Origin: JARROD01 sp037384225
GTDB lineage: Bacteria > Pseudomonadota > Gammaproteobacteria > Pseudomonadales > Cellvibrionaceae
Length of the DNA: 44,278 bases
Assembly: GCA_037384225.1 (NCBI GenBank)
Contig: JARROD010000062.1
Span: forward strand, 1 to 44,278
Direction: 5' to 3'
This document shows, piece by piece, positions 17,417 to 25,265 of this stretch. Numbering within the stretch: the first letter of the stretch is position 1; each line of letters begins with the position of its first letter. A model generated the notes under the pieces. That model made no database searches and was not told the DNA's origin. It worked only from the letters and a program-made list of their open reading frames with translations. Both the position numbers and the translations under genes were made by a program.

Positions 17417-18157
17417 ATGGACGTGTTGAGCATACTGGGCGTTATCGTCGGTTTTGCCACGCTCCTGGGCGGCAATTTTATGGAAGGTGGCACCTGGGAG
17501 TCGTTGGTCAACGCTCCGGCAGCGGTCATCGTCTTGGGCGGCACCATCGGCGCGGCCATGCTGCAGACACCGATGCTGTGTCTGCGTCGGGCGCTGGGGA
17601 TTTTCCGCTGGATTGTGCAACCGCCGGCACAGGCGTTTCAGGAGGGGATCAATAAAATCGTGCGCTGGGCTGTGGCGGCACGCAAGGAAGGATTGCTTGG
17701 CCTTGAAACCCTGGCCGAAGTAGAGCGCGACGGTTTCGCACAAAAAGGTCTGCAACTGCTGGTCGATGGCACCGAGCCCGACGCCATTCGACGGGTCCTC
17801 GAGACAGAATTGATTCTTATCGAACAGCGCGATCAGGACGCGGTGAAGTTTTACGAAAGCATGGGCGGCTATGCGCCTACTATCGGTATTATTGGCGCGG
17901 TTATGGGCCTGATTCACGTTATGCGCAATCTAGCCGACCCCAGCGAATTGGGGCCGGGAATCGCCATTGCCTTTGTCGCCACTATTTATGGGGTCGCCTT
18001 CGCCAATCTGTTTTTGCTGCCAGTCGCCAACAAATTAAAAATGTGCGTCAATGAGCAGTCCCAGTTTCGCGAATTGATCCTGGAAGGCATTATCGCCATT
18101 TCCGAGGGCGAGAATCCGCGCGCGATCGAAGTCAAATTAAATGGCTATTTGAGATAA
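17417..18157 (+). CDS. motC: MotC, flagellar stator protein (MotA family)
   Basis: MotC is the MotA-type stator subunit that works with MotD in Pseudomonas-like bacteria. The 246-residue protein has four membrane helices; MDVLSILGVIVGFATLLGG opens the first, and the cytoplasmic loop and the GYAPTIGIIGAVMGLIHVM helix are typical. ATG 17417 is preferred to the TTG at 17381, which adds twelve hydrophilic, unconserved residues. motD starts three bases after the stop. Confidence 0.93.
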   Translation: MDVLSILGVIVGFATLLGGNFMEGGTWESLVNAPAAVIVLGGTIGAAMLQTPMLCLRRALGIFRWIVQPPAQAFQEGINKIVRWAVAARKEGLLGLETLAEVERDGFAQKGLQLLVDGTEPDAIRRVLETELILIEQRDQDAVKFYESMGGYAPTIGIIGAVMGLIHVMRNLADPSELGPGIAIAFVATIYGVAFANLFLLPVANKLKMCVNEQSQFRELILEGIIAISEGENPRAIEVKLNGYLR

Positions 18158-18160
18158 ATT

Positions 18161-19168
18161 ATGCCCCGTCGCAGGCCGGTAGAATTGAACATCAGTCACG
18201 AACGCTGGTTGGTTTCCTACTCCGACTTTATCACGCTGCTGTTTGCGTTTTTTGTGGTGATGTATTCTGTTTCCCAGGTCAACGAAAGTAAGTACCGTAT
18301 TCTTTCTGACACACTTGTGGATGCTTTTCATACTCAGCCGGCTAAATCCCTGAAACCGATTCAGGTCGGCCAGCCTACCCTCGCCGCCGATCCCAGCGCT
18401 ATCGACAGCGGCGAAGTACCGCGCAACGAATTCACCGGCGACGGCGCTTTCGAGAAAAGCGCAGACCTGCCACAGTTATCGCAGCGGTTCAGGGAAAAAT
18501 TCGCAGACCTAATCGACGAGCAACTGGTAAAAGTCGATAGCAACGAGTTTTGGCTTCAACTCGAATTGAAATCCAGCATTCTGTTTGCCTCCGCCAGTGC
18601 CGACCCCAGTCTCCAGGCACAGACAATATTCGAACAAATAGCACAACAGTTGAAAGGGTTCGACAACCCTGTTCAGGTGGAGGGGTTTACCGACAATATC
18701 CCCATCAACAACTTCCGCTATGCGAGCAACTGGGAGCTGTCTGCGGCTCGGGCCGCCGCGGTGGTGAAGTTGTTGGCGGAGGGCGGAGTGGCGCCGCAGC
18801 GGCTGTCGGCGGTGGGTTATGGGAAATACCAGCCGGTGGCCGATAATGGTACCGAGGCGGGGCGGGCGCAGAACCGCCGGGTGGTGTTGATGATTGCACG
18901 GGAAAAAATTGACCGGCCGGGAATCGAACAGGCCGATGACCTGGAGCGGATGTTGTCCGGGGCTGCGCCTGACGGCAGCCAGACTCACCCGCAGCCGGGA
19001 CTGGAGCAGGCGGATGCGTCTGCGACAGCGGAAAATACGGTGCAGACTGAAGCTGATGGGAGAGAGGTGATGCAGAAAGAGCGGGTTGGCAGCACTAAAC
19101 CGATTGAGTTGGAAGGTGGTGGCTTGCTGTTTTCCAGCGATCCTCAATTGCCGCGTAATAACCCTTGA
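18161..19168 (+). CDS. motD: MotD, flagellar stator protein (MotB family)
   Basis: MotD anchors the stator to peptidoglycan and carries the ion-binding aspartate. The 335-residue protein has a single membrane helix with D22 in the motif SYSDFITLLFAFF, a plug/linker region, and an OmpA-like peptidoglycan-binding domain (VEGFTDNIPI, then NWELSAARA and GYGKYQPV). A C-terminal extension of about 80 residues is Gln/Glu/Ala-rich and probably disordered. A strong terminator follows the stop by 16 bases. Confidence 0.94.
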   Translation: MPRRRPVELNISHERWLVSYSDFITLLFAFFVVMYSVSQVNESKYRILSDTLVDAFHTQPAKSLKPIQVGQPTLAADPSAIDSGEVPRNEFTGDGAFEKSADLPQLSQRFREKFADLIDEQLVKVDSNEFWLQLELKSSILFASASADPSLQAQTIFEQIAQQLKGFDNPVQVEGFTDNIPINNFRYASNWELSAARAAAVVKLLAEGGVAPQRLSAVGYGKYQPVADNGTEAGRAQNRRVVLMIAREKIDRPGIEQADDLERMLSGAAPDGSQTHPQPGLEQADASATAENTVQTEADGREVMQKERVGSTKPIELEGGGLLFSSDPQLPRNNP

Positions 19169-19183
19169 TAAGCAGGGCCTTAT

Positions 19184-19250
19184 AAAGGGGGCGGGTAACT
19201 TCTCAATAAGCCGGGCCGGGCCCCGGAGGGGGACTTGCCGCCCCCTTTTT
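19184..19250 (+). terminator. Rho-independent terminator after motD
   Basis: AAAGGGGGCGG (19184-19194) pairs perfectly with CCGCCCCCTTT (19238-19248) and runs into five T's. The loop holds a smaller GC hairpin (CCGGGCCGGGCCCCGG) and a left-arm fragment of the family B palindromic element (19195-19215). It separates the che/mot transcript from parC. Confidence 0.82.
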
Positions 19251-19262
19251 GATGTTAAGGCA

Positions 19263-19289
19263 TCAAGTTTGCGTATAAGAAAAGTATAA
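19263..19289 (+). promoter_or_regulatory. Candidate sigma-28 (FliA) promoter upstream of parC
   Basis: TCAAGTTT matches seven of eight positions of the sigma-28 -35 box (TAAAGTTT). After exactly 11 bases comes AAGTATAA, which keeps only ATAA of the -10 box GCCGATAA. The location, just after a terminator and 60 bases before parC, supports a promoter here. Confidence 0.38.
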
Positions 19290-19352
19290 CGGTTATTACG
19301 TCAAAATTTTATTGGACAGTTTTACTGTAAATGGTGCGGAGAGTATATTCGC

Positions 19353-20153
19353 GTGCAGGTCTGGACCCTAGCTAATCAGAAAGGCGGTGTGGGTAAAACC
19401 ACCAGCAGCGTTGCACTCGGCGGATTGGCCGCGGAGGAGGGCAAGCGTGTGTTGCTGTTGGATCTGGATCCCCACGGTTCGTTGTCCTGTTATTTCCGTC
19501 AAAATCCTGACGAATTGACGTCGAGTTGTTTTAATCTCTTTAAGGAACGTAAGTCTTTAACAGCGGAATCGGTGCGGCGGCTGATTGTCGCTACGCCTTA
19601 TAACAATCTTTCGCTTTTGCCCGCGTCGACGGCGCTGGCAACGCTGGAGCGTCAGGCAATTGGTCAGGATGGAATGGGGCTGGTGATCGCAAAGTCTTTG
19701 TCACTGGTGTATGAGGATTTCGATGTGGTGATTATCGATAGTCCGCCGTTGCTTGGGGTATTGATGATCAATGCGCTGGCGGCCTGTGGTCGGTTAATCA
19801 TTCCTGTGCAGACGGAGTTTCTCGCGATAAAGGGTTTGGAGCGTATGGTCCATACTTTGGCGATGATGGGGCATTCCCGCAGTCGAGTGTTGGATTATAC
19901 GATCGTGCCGACTATGTTTGATCGTCGCACTCAGGCGTCGGTAACCAGTTTGCGGGCGATTCGCAACAGTTACCCCCAGCATACCTGGCCGGGTAAGGTG
20001 GTGGTGGATACGCGGTTTCGAGACGCCAGCAGGGCTGGCATTCCCCCGCATTTGTTTGACCCGGAAAGTCGCGGTGTGCAGGCATATCGCTCATTGTACA
20101 AGTGGCTGTTGACGGCGGGGAGCAGCGATGTGCGTTCTTCTATGGCGGGTTAG
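19353..20153 (+). CDS. parC: ParC, ParA-type ATPase positioning chemotaxis arrays
   Basis: This 266-residue ParA/Soj-family ATPase has the deviant Walker A motif KGGVGKTT (K10-T17), the LLLDLDPHGSLS segment and Walker B-like VVIIDSPPLLG. In Vibrio and Pseudomonas the ParA-like gene between the stator/che genes and cheW is ParC, which with ParP recruits chemoreceptor arrays to the pole; context here matches exactly. (This is not the topoisomerase subunit of the same name.) The start is GTG. parP begins two bases after the stop. A general plasmid-partition role is unlikely because no ParB or parS is nearby. Confidence 0.85.
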   Translation: MQVWTLANQKGGVGKTTSSVALGGLAAEEGKRVLLLDLDPHGSLSCYFRQNPDELTSSCFNLFKERKSLTAESVRRLIVATPYNNLSLLPASTALATLERQAIGQDGMGLVIAKSLSLVYEDFDVVIIDSPPLLGVLMINALAACGRLIIPVQTEFLAIKGLERMVHTLAMMGHSRSRVLDYTIVPTMFDRRTQASVTSLRAIRNSYPQHTWPGKVVVDTRFRDASRAGIPPHLFDPESRGVQAYRSLYKWLLTAGSSDVRSSMAG

Positions 20154-20155
20154 GT

Positions 20156-21154
20156 ATGAATAAGTCCGGTTCGCCGCAGGATGCGCTGCAGGAGTATATG
20201 GACGATTTGTTGCGGGATACGGCGCGGCCGGCGCCGGCGTTGCAGCCGGTGGTGGAGGATGACACCTATACCGATGCAGAGCTGGAGTCTATTGCGCAAA
20301 CGCGGGCCCGGGTAGCGAAACTGCTGCAGAGCCGGCCATTGCCGATAGCGGAGAGTAATAAAGAGCCGATAGCGGAGAGTAATAAAGAGCCATTAGCGGA
20401 AGTTGATAGAGAGCCATTAGCGGAAGTTAATAGAAAGCCATTAGCGGAAGTTAATAGAAAGCCATTAGCGGAAGTTAATAAAGAGCCATTAGCGGAAGTT
20501 AATAAAGAGCCATTAGCGGAAGTTGATAACGTATCGATAGCGGAACGTCCGGCGTTGAATGAGTCTGTCGAGGTAGAGGCGCTAATAGAGTCGACGGCTG
20601 AAGAGTTGTCAACGATTTTTGCAGAGCAGCTGTCCGGGGAGGTACCGGGAGCAGAAGCGGTCACCGCTGAAAATCTGCGCTGGTTGGATAACGGCCGGCC
20701 GGTGTGGGCGCAGCAAAAGTTTGAGGCATTATTGTTCAAGGTATCGGGATTGACACTGGCGGTGCCCTTGATCGCTTTGGGACAGATACAACCGTTAAAT
20801 GAGGCGTTGACCCCCATTTTTGGCCAGGCGGATTGGTTTATGGGGTTACAACCGACCCCGATGGGCAGGGTCCGCACGGTGAACACCGCAAAGTTTGTTA
20901 TGCCGGAACGCTACCATGAAAGTTTTCTGAAAACGGCCAAGTATGTGATTTCAATTGACGGTTTGCAGTGGGGGCTGGCGGTGGATTCTGTGAACCAACC
21001 GATAGCGCTGGAGCCGGGGGATGTAAAGTGGCGCACCGAGCGTTCGAAACGGCCGTGGCTGGCGGGAACGGTTAAATCCCATATGTGTGCGCTGATAGAT
21101 ATCCCGATGATGGGAAAATTACTGCTGGAAGCCGACGCTGAGGTAAGTGTATAG
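20156..21154 (+). CDS. parP: ParP, CheW-like array integration protein
   Basis: The 332-residue product has an acidic N-terminus, an 8-residue tandem repeat (about residues 63-126), and a C-terminal CheW-like domain (about 185-332; LFKVSGLTLAVPLIALGQI opens it). In Vibrio, ParP links the ParC ATPase to CheA and receptor arrays through such a domain; the parC-parP-cheW order is the same here. The ATG at 20156 (MNKSGSPQD) follows the parC stop by two bases; the longer frame from 20102 overlaps parC and was rejected. Naming it ParP rests on context and architecture. Confidence 0.82.
   Translation: MNKSGSPQDALQEYMDDLLRDTARPAPALQPVVEDDTYTDAELESIAQTRARVAKLLQSRPLPIAESNKEPIAESNKEPLAEVDREPLAEVNRKPLAEVNRKPLAEVNKEPLAEVNKEPLAEVDNVSIAERPALNESVEVEALIESTAEELSTIFAEQLSGEVPGAEAVTAENLRWLDNGRPVWAQQKFEALLFKVSGLTLAVPLIALGQIQPLNEALTPIFGQADWFMGLQPTPMGRVRTVNTAKFVMPERYHESFLKTAKYVISIDGLQWGLAVDSVNQPIALEPGDVKWRTERSKRPWLAGTVKSHMCALIDIPMMGKLLLEADAEVSV
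20342..20533 (+). repeat. 24-bp in-frame tandem repeats in parP
   Basis: Eight 24-base units encode P-(I/L)-A-E-(S/V)-(N/D)-(K/R)-(E/K), for example PLAEVNKE. Neighbouring units are nearly identical, which suggests recent slippage or unequal exchange. They lengthen the linker between the N-terminus and the CheW-like domain. Confidence 0.92.
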
Positions 21155-21221
21155 GCGCAGGCTTTTGCGAAATTCAAATAATAAGACTGTTTCGATAGTT
21201 TCTAATGCCGAGGATTTATAT

Positions 21222-21707
21222 ATGGCCAGCGGTTCGACAAAAAGTAGCGCCAGTGAGGATATTGTGTTGCAGTGGGTGACGTTTAAGCTTGCCGGGGAGA
21301 CCTACGGCATAAACGTTATGCAGGTGCAGGAAGTTTTGCGTTATTCGGAGATAGCACCGGTGCCGGGGGCGCCTGCCTATGTCTTGGGCATTATTAATTT
21401 GCGTGGCAATGTGGTGACCGTGATTGATACCCGCCACCGCTTCGGCCTGGAGCCGGGCGAAGTCACCGACAACACGCGCATTGTGATCATTGAGGCCGAC
21501 AAGCACGTTATAGGTATTCTCGTTGACAGTGTGGCGGAAGTGGTTTACTTGCGGCAGTCGGAAATCGAAACCGCACCCAATGTCGGCAATGAGGAAAGCG
21601 CAAAATTTATCCAGGGTGTATGTCATAAAAACAATGAACTGTTGATTCTTATCGAACTGGATAAACTGCTGACCGATGAAGAGTGGGCCGAGTTGGAAAG
21701 TGTATAA
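21222..21707 (+). CDS. cheW: CheW, receptor-kinase coupling protein
   Basis: CheW couples chemoreceptors to CheA. The 161-residue protein shows the family core: LQWVTFKLAGETYGINVMQVQEV in pieces, then VPGAPAYVLGIINLRG, VTVIDTRHRFGL and a conserved IIEADKHVIGILVDSV segment. The ATG at 21222 (MASGSTKSS) is preferred; an in-frame start 25 codons upstream overlaps parP and encodes unconserved residues. Confidence 0.95.
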   Translation: MASGSTKSSASEDIVLQWVTFKLAGETYGINVMQVQEVLRYSEIAPVPGAPAYVLGIINLRGNVVTVIDTRHRFGLEPGEVTDNTRIVIIEADKHVIGILVDSVAEVVYLRQSEIETAPNVGNEESAKFIQGVCHKNNELLILIELDKLLTDEEWAELESV

Positions 21708-21776
21708 CAGAAATGTGTGGAAAGCTGCCGCAGCGGTTGGGGCAGTCTGTTCTAAACGATTTAAAAAGGTGAGGCC

Positions 21777-22217
21777 ATGATAGCGGCGCAGTGGATGGAC
21801 AAGGTGTGGTTGGAGGTGGCCCTGATCGGCGGCGTGTCAATCAGTTTGCTGGGGTTGATGCTGGCGTGTTTCTGTTTGCATCGCTCGCGGCGGCAGCTTC
21901 AGGCCACACAGACGCTTTACCAGCGTATGAATAAGGAGTTGCAGGTGGCCAAGAGCGGCTCGATCGGAATGGGGCAGCGCTTGCTGGCGATTGAACACAA
22001 GCTCAATCTCACCGTCTCCGAACTCGATAAAACCGTGTCGAAACAGGAACAGTTGGAAAGTCAGGATGTCGATCAGCTCTCTTACCAGAATGCGATAAGG
22101 TTGTTGAATGCCGGCTTGGGGGCCGATGAGATAGCGCGCAGTTGCGGGCTTTCCCGTGCTGAGGCATCGCTGATGGTATTGATGCGTAGCGGTGGTTTTT
22201 CCAAGGACGTGGCCTGA
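21777..22217 (+). CDS. DUF2802-family protein, membrane-anchored, chemotaxis-linked
   Basis: This 146-residue protein has one N-terminal membrane helix (about residues 15-36), a coiled-coil-like middle (about 40-95), and a C-terminal helix-turn-helix-like segment (RLLNAGLGADEIARSCGLSRAEASLMVLM). A protein of this type follows cheW in Pseudomonas and relatives and is annotated as DUF2802. The function is unknown; the position suggests a role at the chemotaxis array or flagellar pole. lipoprotein gene 22223 starts five bases after the stop, so the two may be coupled. Confidence 0.8.
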   Translation: MIAAQWMDKVWLEVALIGGVSISLLGLMLACFCLHRSRRQLQATQTLYQRMNKELQVAKSGSIGMGQRLLAIEHKLNLTVSELDKTVSKQEQLESQDVDQLSYQNAIRLLNAGLGADEIARSCGLSRAEASLMVLMRSGGFSKDVA

Positions 22218-22222
22218 TCGGT

Positions 22223-22735
22223 ATGGCGGCGATAACAATTTTGCGGGCTTTCTGTCTGGCGTGTATTGGTAGTGGCCTGCTTACCGGGTGCAGTATTGTC
22301 GATATACGTAACGCTATTGTCTATGAGGGCGGCCGTGGGCCGGTGTCTGAGCAGCTGTTGAGTCGTATTCGCCCCGGTTATACCAGCAGCGAATGGTTGC
22401 GGCAATACTTGGGAGAGCCGCAACGGATCAACGCGGCCCAGGGAGATGATACCCAGACCTGGGTTTATCAGTTTGAGGAGCAGCACAGCAGCCGTTTTCG
22501 GATACTGTTGTTGTTTCAGTATCGAGACAAAAAGAGTTTTCAGCGTCAACTGCGGTTATCAATGCGGCAGGGGATAGTGCACAGTGTCTGGACTGATTTC
22601 GAATATCCGGCGGAGGGCGCCGGGGAGAACACGTTTGTGGAGAACAATGGCACACAGACCAGGGGCGAAAGCAGCGCAGCTGGTAAGCTGTCTCCTGCAA
22701 TCGATCCCTTTTCCGAGGATGTCATTCAGGAGTAG
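22223..22735 (+). CDS. Outer-membrane lipoprotein, BamE/SmpA-like
   Basis: The 170-residue product has a lipoprotein signal peptide with lipobox LLTGC (Cys23); Ser at +2 favours the outer membrane. After the anchor, residues 45-115 have the pattern seen in SmpA/BamE-type domains: RIRPGYTSSEWLRQYLGEP, then TWVYQF and a strand-rich segment. The C-terminus is Glu/Gly/Ser-rich. It is not BamE itself, which is shorter and lies near fur/recN in relatives. Function not recognised; its position after the DUF2802 gene suggests the two are cotranscribed. Confidence 0.72.
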   Translation: MAAITILRAFCLACIGSGLLTGCSIVDIRNAIVYEGGRGPVSEQLLSRIRPGYTSSEWLRQYLGEPQRINAAQGDDTQTWVYQFEEQHSSRFRILLLFQYRDKKSFQRQLRLSMRQGIVHSVWTDFEYPAEGAGENTFVENNGTQTRGESSAAGKLSPAIDPFSEDVIQE

Positions 22736-22784
22736 CGGCGCTGGAAGTTATTTCGTGCATGTCCCTTAGGGTTTGGTGCATGCC

Positions 22785-23570
22785 TTAGGGTTTGGGTTGA
22801 GCGTCAAACTGTTGTCCGCTTACGCCTTTACTGTCAGGCCCCATTAAATACAGATATAGCCCCATCAGGTCTTGCGGTGTTTTTAATGTCGCGGGATCTT
22901 CCGCCGGATAAGCCGCGGCACGCATTTTGGTTCTTGTGGGCCCTGGATTGACACTGTTGACCCGTACCGCAGTCGTTCCCTCCAGTTCCTGGGCAAGCGT
23001 TTGCATTAGGTTTTCAGTACCCGCTTTGGAAACGGCATAAGCACCCCAGTAAGCGCGACCCTTGTGGCCCACTGATGAACTGGTGAATATAATTGAGCTG
23101 TCCGTCGATTTTTCCAGCAACGGCAGCAGCGCTTTCGTCATTAAAAACGGCGCGGTTAGATTGACCTGTAAAATCTGTTGCCAGACATCGATAGAGTAGT
23201 TGGCGATGGGAGTGCGCTGTCCCAGTTCGCTGGCGTTGTGAAGCAGCCCGTCTAAACGCCCGAACTCGTTGTCGAGGGTATGATGCATATCCTCGTAGTC
23301 TTTTTCCACCGCGCCTTCGAAATTGATCGGGTAGATGGCGGGTTGCGGGTAGCCGTTGTTTTCAATTTCGTCGTAAATCGATTCCAGTTTGGCAATGGTG
23401 CGGCTCAGTAAAATCACCGTGGCGCCGTAGGCGGCAAAGGTGTTTGCAGCCACCCGGCCGATACCATCACCTGCGCCGGTCACAGCAATCACTTTGCCCT
23501 GTAACAGTTGTTCTGGGGCCTGGTATTTTAGTGGTGCCTGCATGTCGGCAATATTATTCATAGGAGTCAA
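22785..23570 (-). CDS. YciK-type short-chain dehydrogenase/reductase
   Basis: This 261-residue classical SDR binds NAD(P)H through TGAGDGIGR (residues 31-39) and has the catalytic Ser in FTSSSVG (about 165-167) with Y179-xxx-K183. It resembles YciK-type oxidoreductases, which sit beside mupP and ubiG in Pseudomonas as they do here; the substrate is not known. ATG 23570 is the outermost start; a second in-frame ATG lies three codons in. A 19-21 bp duplication spans its stop codon (22755-22794). Confidence 0.85.
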   Translation of the reverse strand: MTPMNNIADMQAPLKYQAPEQLLQGKVIAVTGAGDGIGRVAANTFAAYGATVILLSRTIAKLESIYDEIENNGYPQPAIYPINFEGAVEKDYEDMHHTLDNEFGRLDGLLHNASELGQRTPIANYSIDVWQQILQVNLTAPFLMTKALLPLLEKSTDSSIIFTSSSVGHKGRAYWGAYAVSKAGTENLMQTLAQELEGTTAVRVNSVNPGPTRTKMRAAAYPAEDPATLKTPQDLMGLYLYLMGPDSKGVSGQQFDAQPKP

Positions 23571-23677
23571 GGCTTCTAATTGTATGCGACAGTAAAAGTT
23601 ATATTACTGATTGTAGATGATAAAGGTTATACGCGGTTAAAAACAGGGAACACCTGATTACGTACAAGATTAATTTT

Positions 23678-24421
23678 TTATACTAAGGGCGATGGACGAA
23701 ATAACTTCCGGTTACCCGTGGCCGCGTCGCTCAAATAGTTCTCAATCAACGGCCAGAGTTCGTAGGCTGAATCAACAGTATGATCCGCCTGCCAGCTTTC
23801 TGCCTCCCTTCGGTTATCGATATAACCATAGGCGGCGGCGATGGTTTTTGCCCCGGCGTTTTTGCCGCAATCAATGTCGCGGCGGTGATCGCCGATATAA
23901 ATGCAGTTGTTCGCCGCGCAGCCGAGTTGTTCACAGGCCAGGTAAAGTGACTCCGGGTGAGGTTTTCTTTCTTTTACATGTTCGGGACAGATCAGTGTGC
24001 CAGGGGCGGGCTCCAGGTCCAATTGGCGCAGCAGCGGTTGCGCATAGATAAAGGGTTTGTTGGTGACTATCCCCCAGGGCAGTTGGTGTTGGCCCAGTTT
24101 TTTCAGGAGTTCTTCGATACCGGGGAAGGGGCGGGTATGTACAGCCAGGTGGTTGCTGTAGTGGGCGAGCAAACGTTCTCTGAGGGGTTCGAATTCGGCA
24201 TGGTCCGGTTCTATGCCGAATCCGAGCGTAACCAGTGCGCGGGCGCCGTTTGAAACCGTGGCGCGGATCAGGCCGGCATCCAGCGGCGCCTTATTTTCCT
24301 CTTTAAGCAAACGGTTGAGCACCACTTCGAAGTCGGGCCAGGTATCGAGCAGGGTTCCATCCAAGTCAAATAAGACAGCTTTGATGAGGGCGGTGTTGGC
24401 GGTGTCTGGTTGCGTGGACAT
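23678..24421 (-). CDS. mupP: MupP, N-acetylmuramic acid 6-phosphate phosphatase (HAD family)
   Basis: The 247-residue HAD hydrolase has the catalytic DLDGT (residues 19-23), the TNKP motif, and GDHRRDID near the C-terminus. By sequence alone it could be called phosphoglycolate phosphatase (Gph). In Pseudomonas the HAD gene lying between ubiG and the yciK-type SDR is MupP, a peptidoglycan-recycling phosphatase that confers intrinsic fosfomycin tolerance, and the gene order here is the same. The N-terminus and cap domain are intact. It lies 14 bases downstream of ubiG and is probably in the same transcript. Confidence 0.82.
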   Translation of the reverse strand: MSTQPDTANTALIKAVLFDLDGTLLDTWPDFEVVLNRLLKEENKAPLDAGLIRATVSNGARALVTLGFGIEPDHAEFEPLRERLLAHYSNHLAVHTRPFPGIEELLKKLGQHQLPWGIVTNKPFIYAQPLLRQLDLEPAPGTLICPEHVKERKPHPESLYLACEQLGCAANNCIYIGDHRRDIDCGKNAGAKTIAAAYGYIDNRREAESWQADHTVDSAYELWPLIENYLSDAATGNRKLFRPSPLV

Positions 24422-24435
24422 TGTTTTCGGTCATT

Positions 24436-25137
24436 CTAAGTGGGTTTTCTGGCGTGTACCAGATAGTTGACATCGACGTCGTCGGGGTTGAGCCTGTATT
24501 GACGCAGGATGGGGTTATAGGTGATGCCACAGAGGTTTTCCAGTTCCAGTCCGGCCTCGCGGAGCCAGCCGGCGAGTTCCGAGGGGCGGATAAAGCGGCC
24601 GTATTCATGGGTGCCTTTGGGAAGCAGTTTCAATATATATTCAGCACCGACAACGGCGAAGGCGTAGGCTTTCGGGGTGCGGTTGAGGGTGGAAAAAAAC
24701 AGGTCGCCGCCGGGTTTTACCAGCTTGGCGCAGGCTTGAATGACGGAGTCCGGTTGCGGTACATGCTCCAGCATTTCCAGGCAGGTGACAATATCGTAAT
24801 GGGCGGGCTGTTGCTGGGCCAGTTCTTCGGCGGAGACCTGCCGGTAGTCGATGTCCAGGCCGGTTTCCAGCCCGTGTAGCCGGGCCACTTTGAGCGGGGC
24901 TTCCCCCATATCGATGCCGGTCACCTCGGCGCCGCGGTGGCTGAGGGATTCACAGAGAATGCCGCCGCCGCAGCCGACATCCAGGACTTTTTGCTCGGCC
25001 ACCGGTGAGCGACTGTCGATATAGTTGCTGCGCAGGGGGTTGATATCGTGCAAAGGCTTGAATTCGCCGCTTTTATCCCACCAGCGGCTGGCGAGAGCTT
25101 CGAATTTGGCGACTTCAGCGTTGTCGACGTTTAGCAT
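24436..25137 (-). CDS. ubiG: UbiG, ubiquinone biosynthesis O-methyltransferase
   Basis: UbiG performs both O-methylations in ubiquinone synthesis. The 233-residue protein starts VDNAEVAKFEALASRWWD, typical of UbiG, and carries the SAM motif LDVGCGGGILCESL and the EMLEHVP segment. An in-frame start 18 codons upstream lies in the palindromic repeat 25161-25249 and was rejected. mupP follows 14 bases after the stop. Confidence 0.95.
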   Translation of the reverse strand: MLNVDNAEVAKFEALASRWWDKSGEFKPLHDINPLRSNYIDSRSPVAEQKVLDVGCGGGILCESLSHRGAEVTGIDMGEAPLKVARLHGLETGLDIDYRQVSAEELAQQQPAHYDIVTCLEMLEHVPQPDSVIQACAKLVKPGGDLFFSTLNRTPKAYAFAVVGAEYILKLLPKGTHEYGRFIRPSELAGWLREAGLELENLCGITYNPILRQYRLNPDDVDVNYLVHARKPT

Positions 25138-25160
25138 AATGGCGCTGTCTCCAGTCTTTG

Positions 25161-25249
25161 GTAACTTTTCAATAACTCGGGGTCGGCACAATGTCAGGCG
25201 GATGGCCGCCGGACCGAAGGCACAATACCCCGGGTTATTGAGCAGTTAC
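25161..25249 (+). repeat. 89-bp palindromic repeat element (family B, copy 2)
   Basis: The arms 25161-25183 and 25227-25249 are inverted 23-mers, with inner ends GGGGT and ACCCC. The right arm and neighbouring centre match the 12670-12735 copy closely; the centre here is longer and contains an extra GGCGGATGGCCGCC hairpin. It fills the gap between ubiG and mtaD. Confidence 0.85.
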
Positions 25250-25265
25250 ACATTTTATTTAAAAG

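Noticed and set aside
22755..22794. Duplicated sequence spanning the SDR stop codon as a possible attachment site
   Set aside because: The 19-21 bp copies are immediately adjacent, with no integrase or inserted element; simple slippage explains them.
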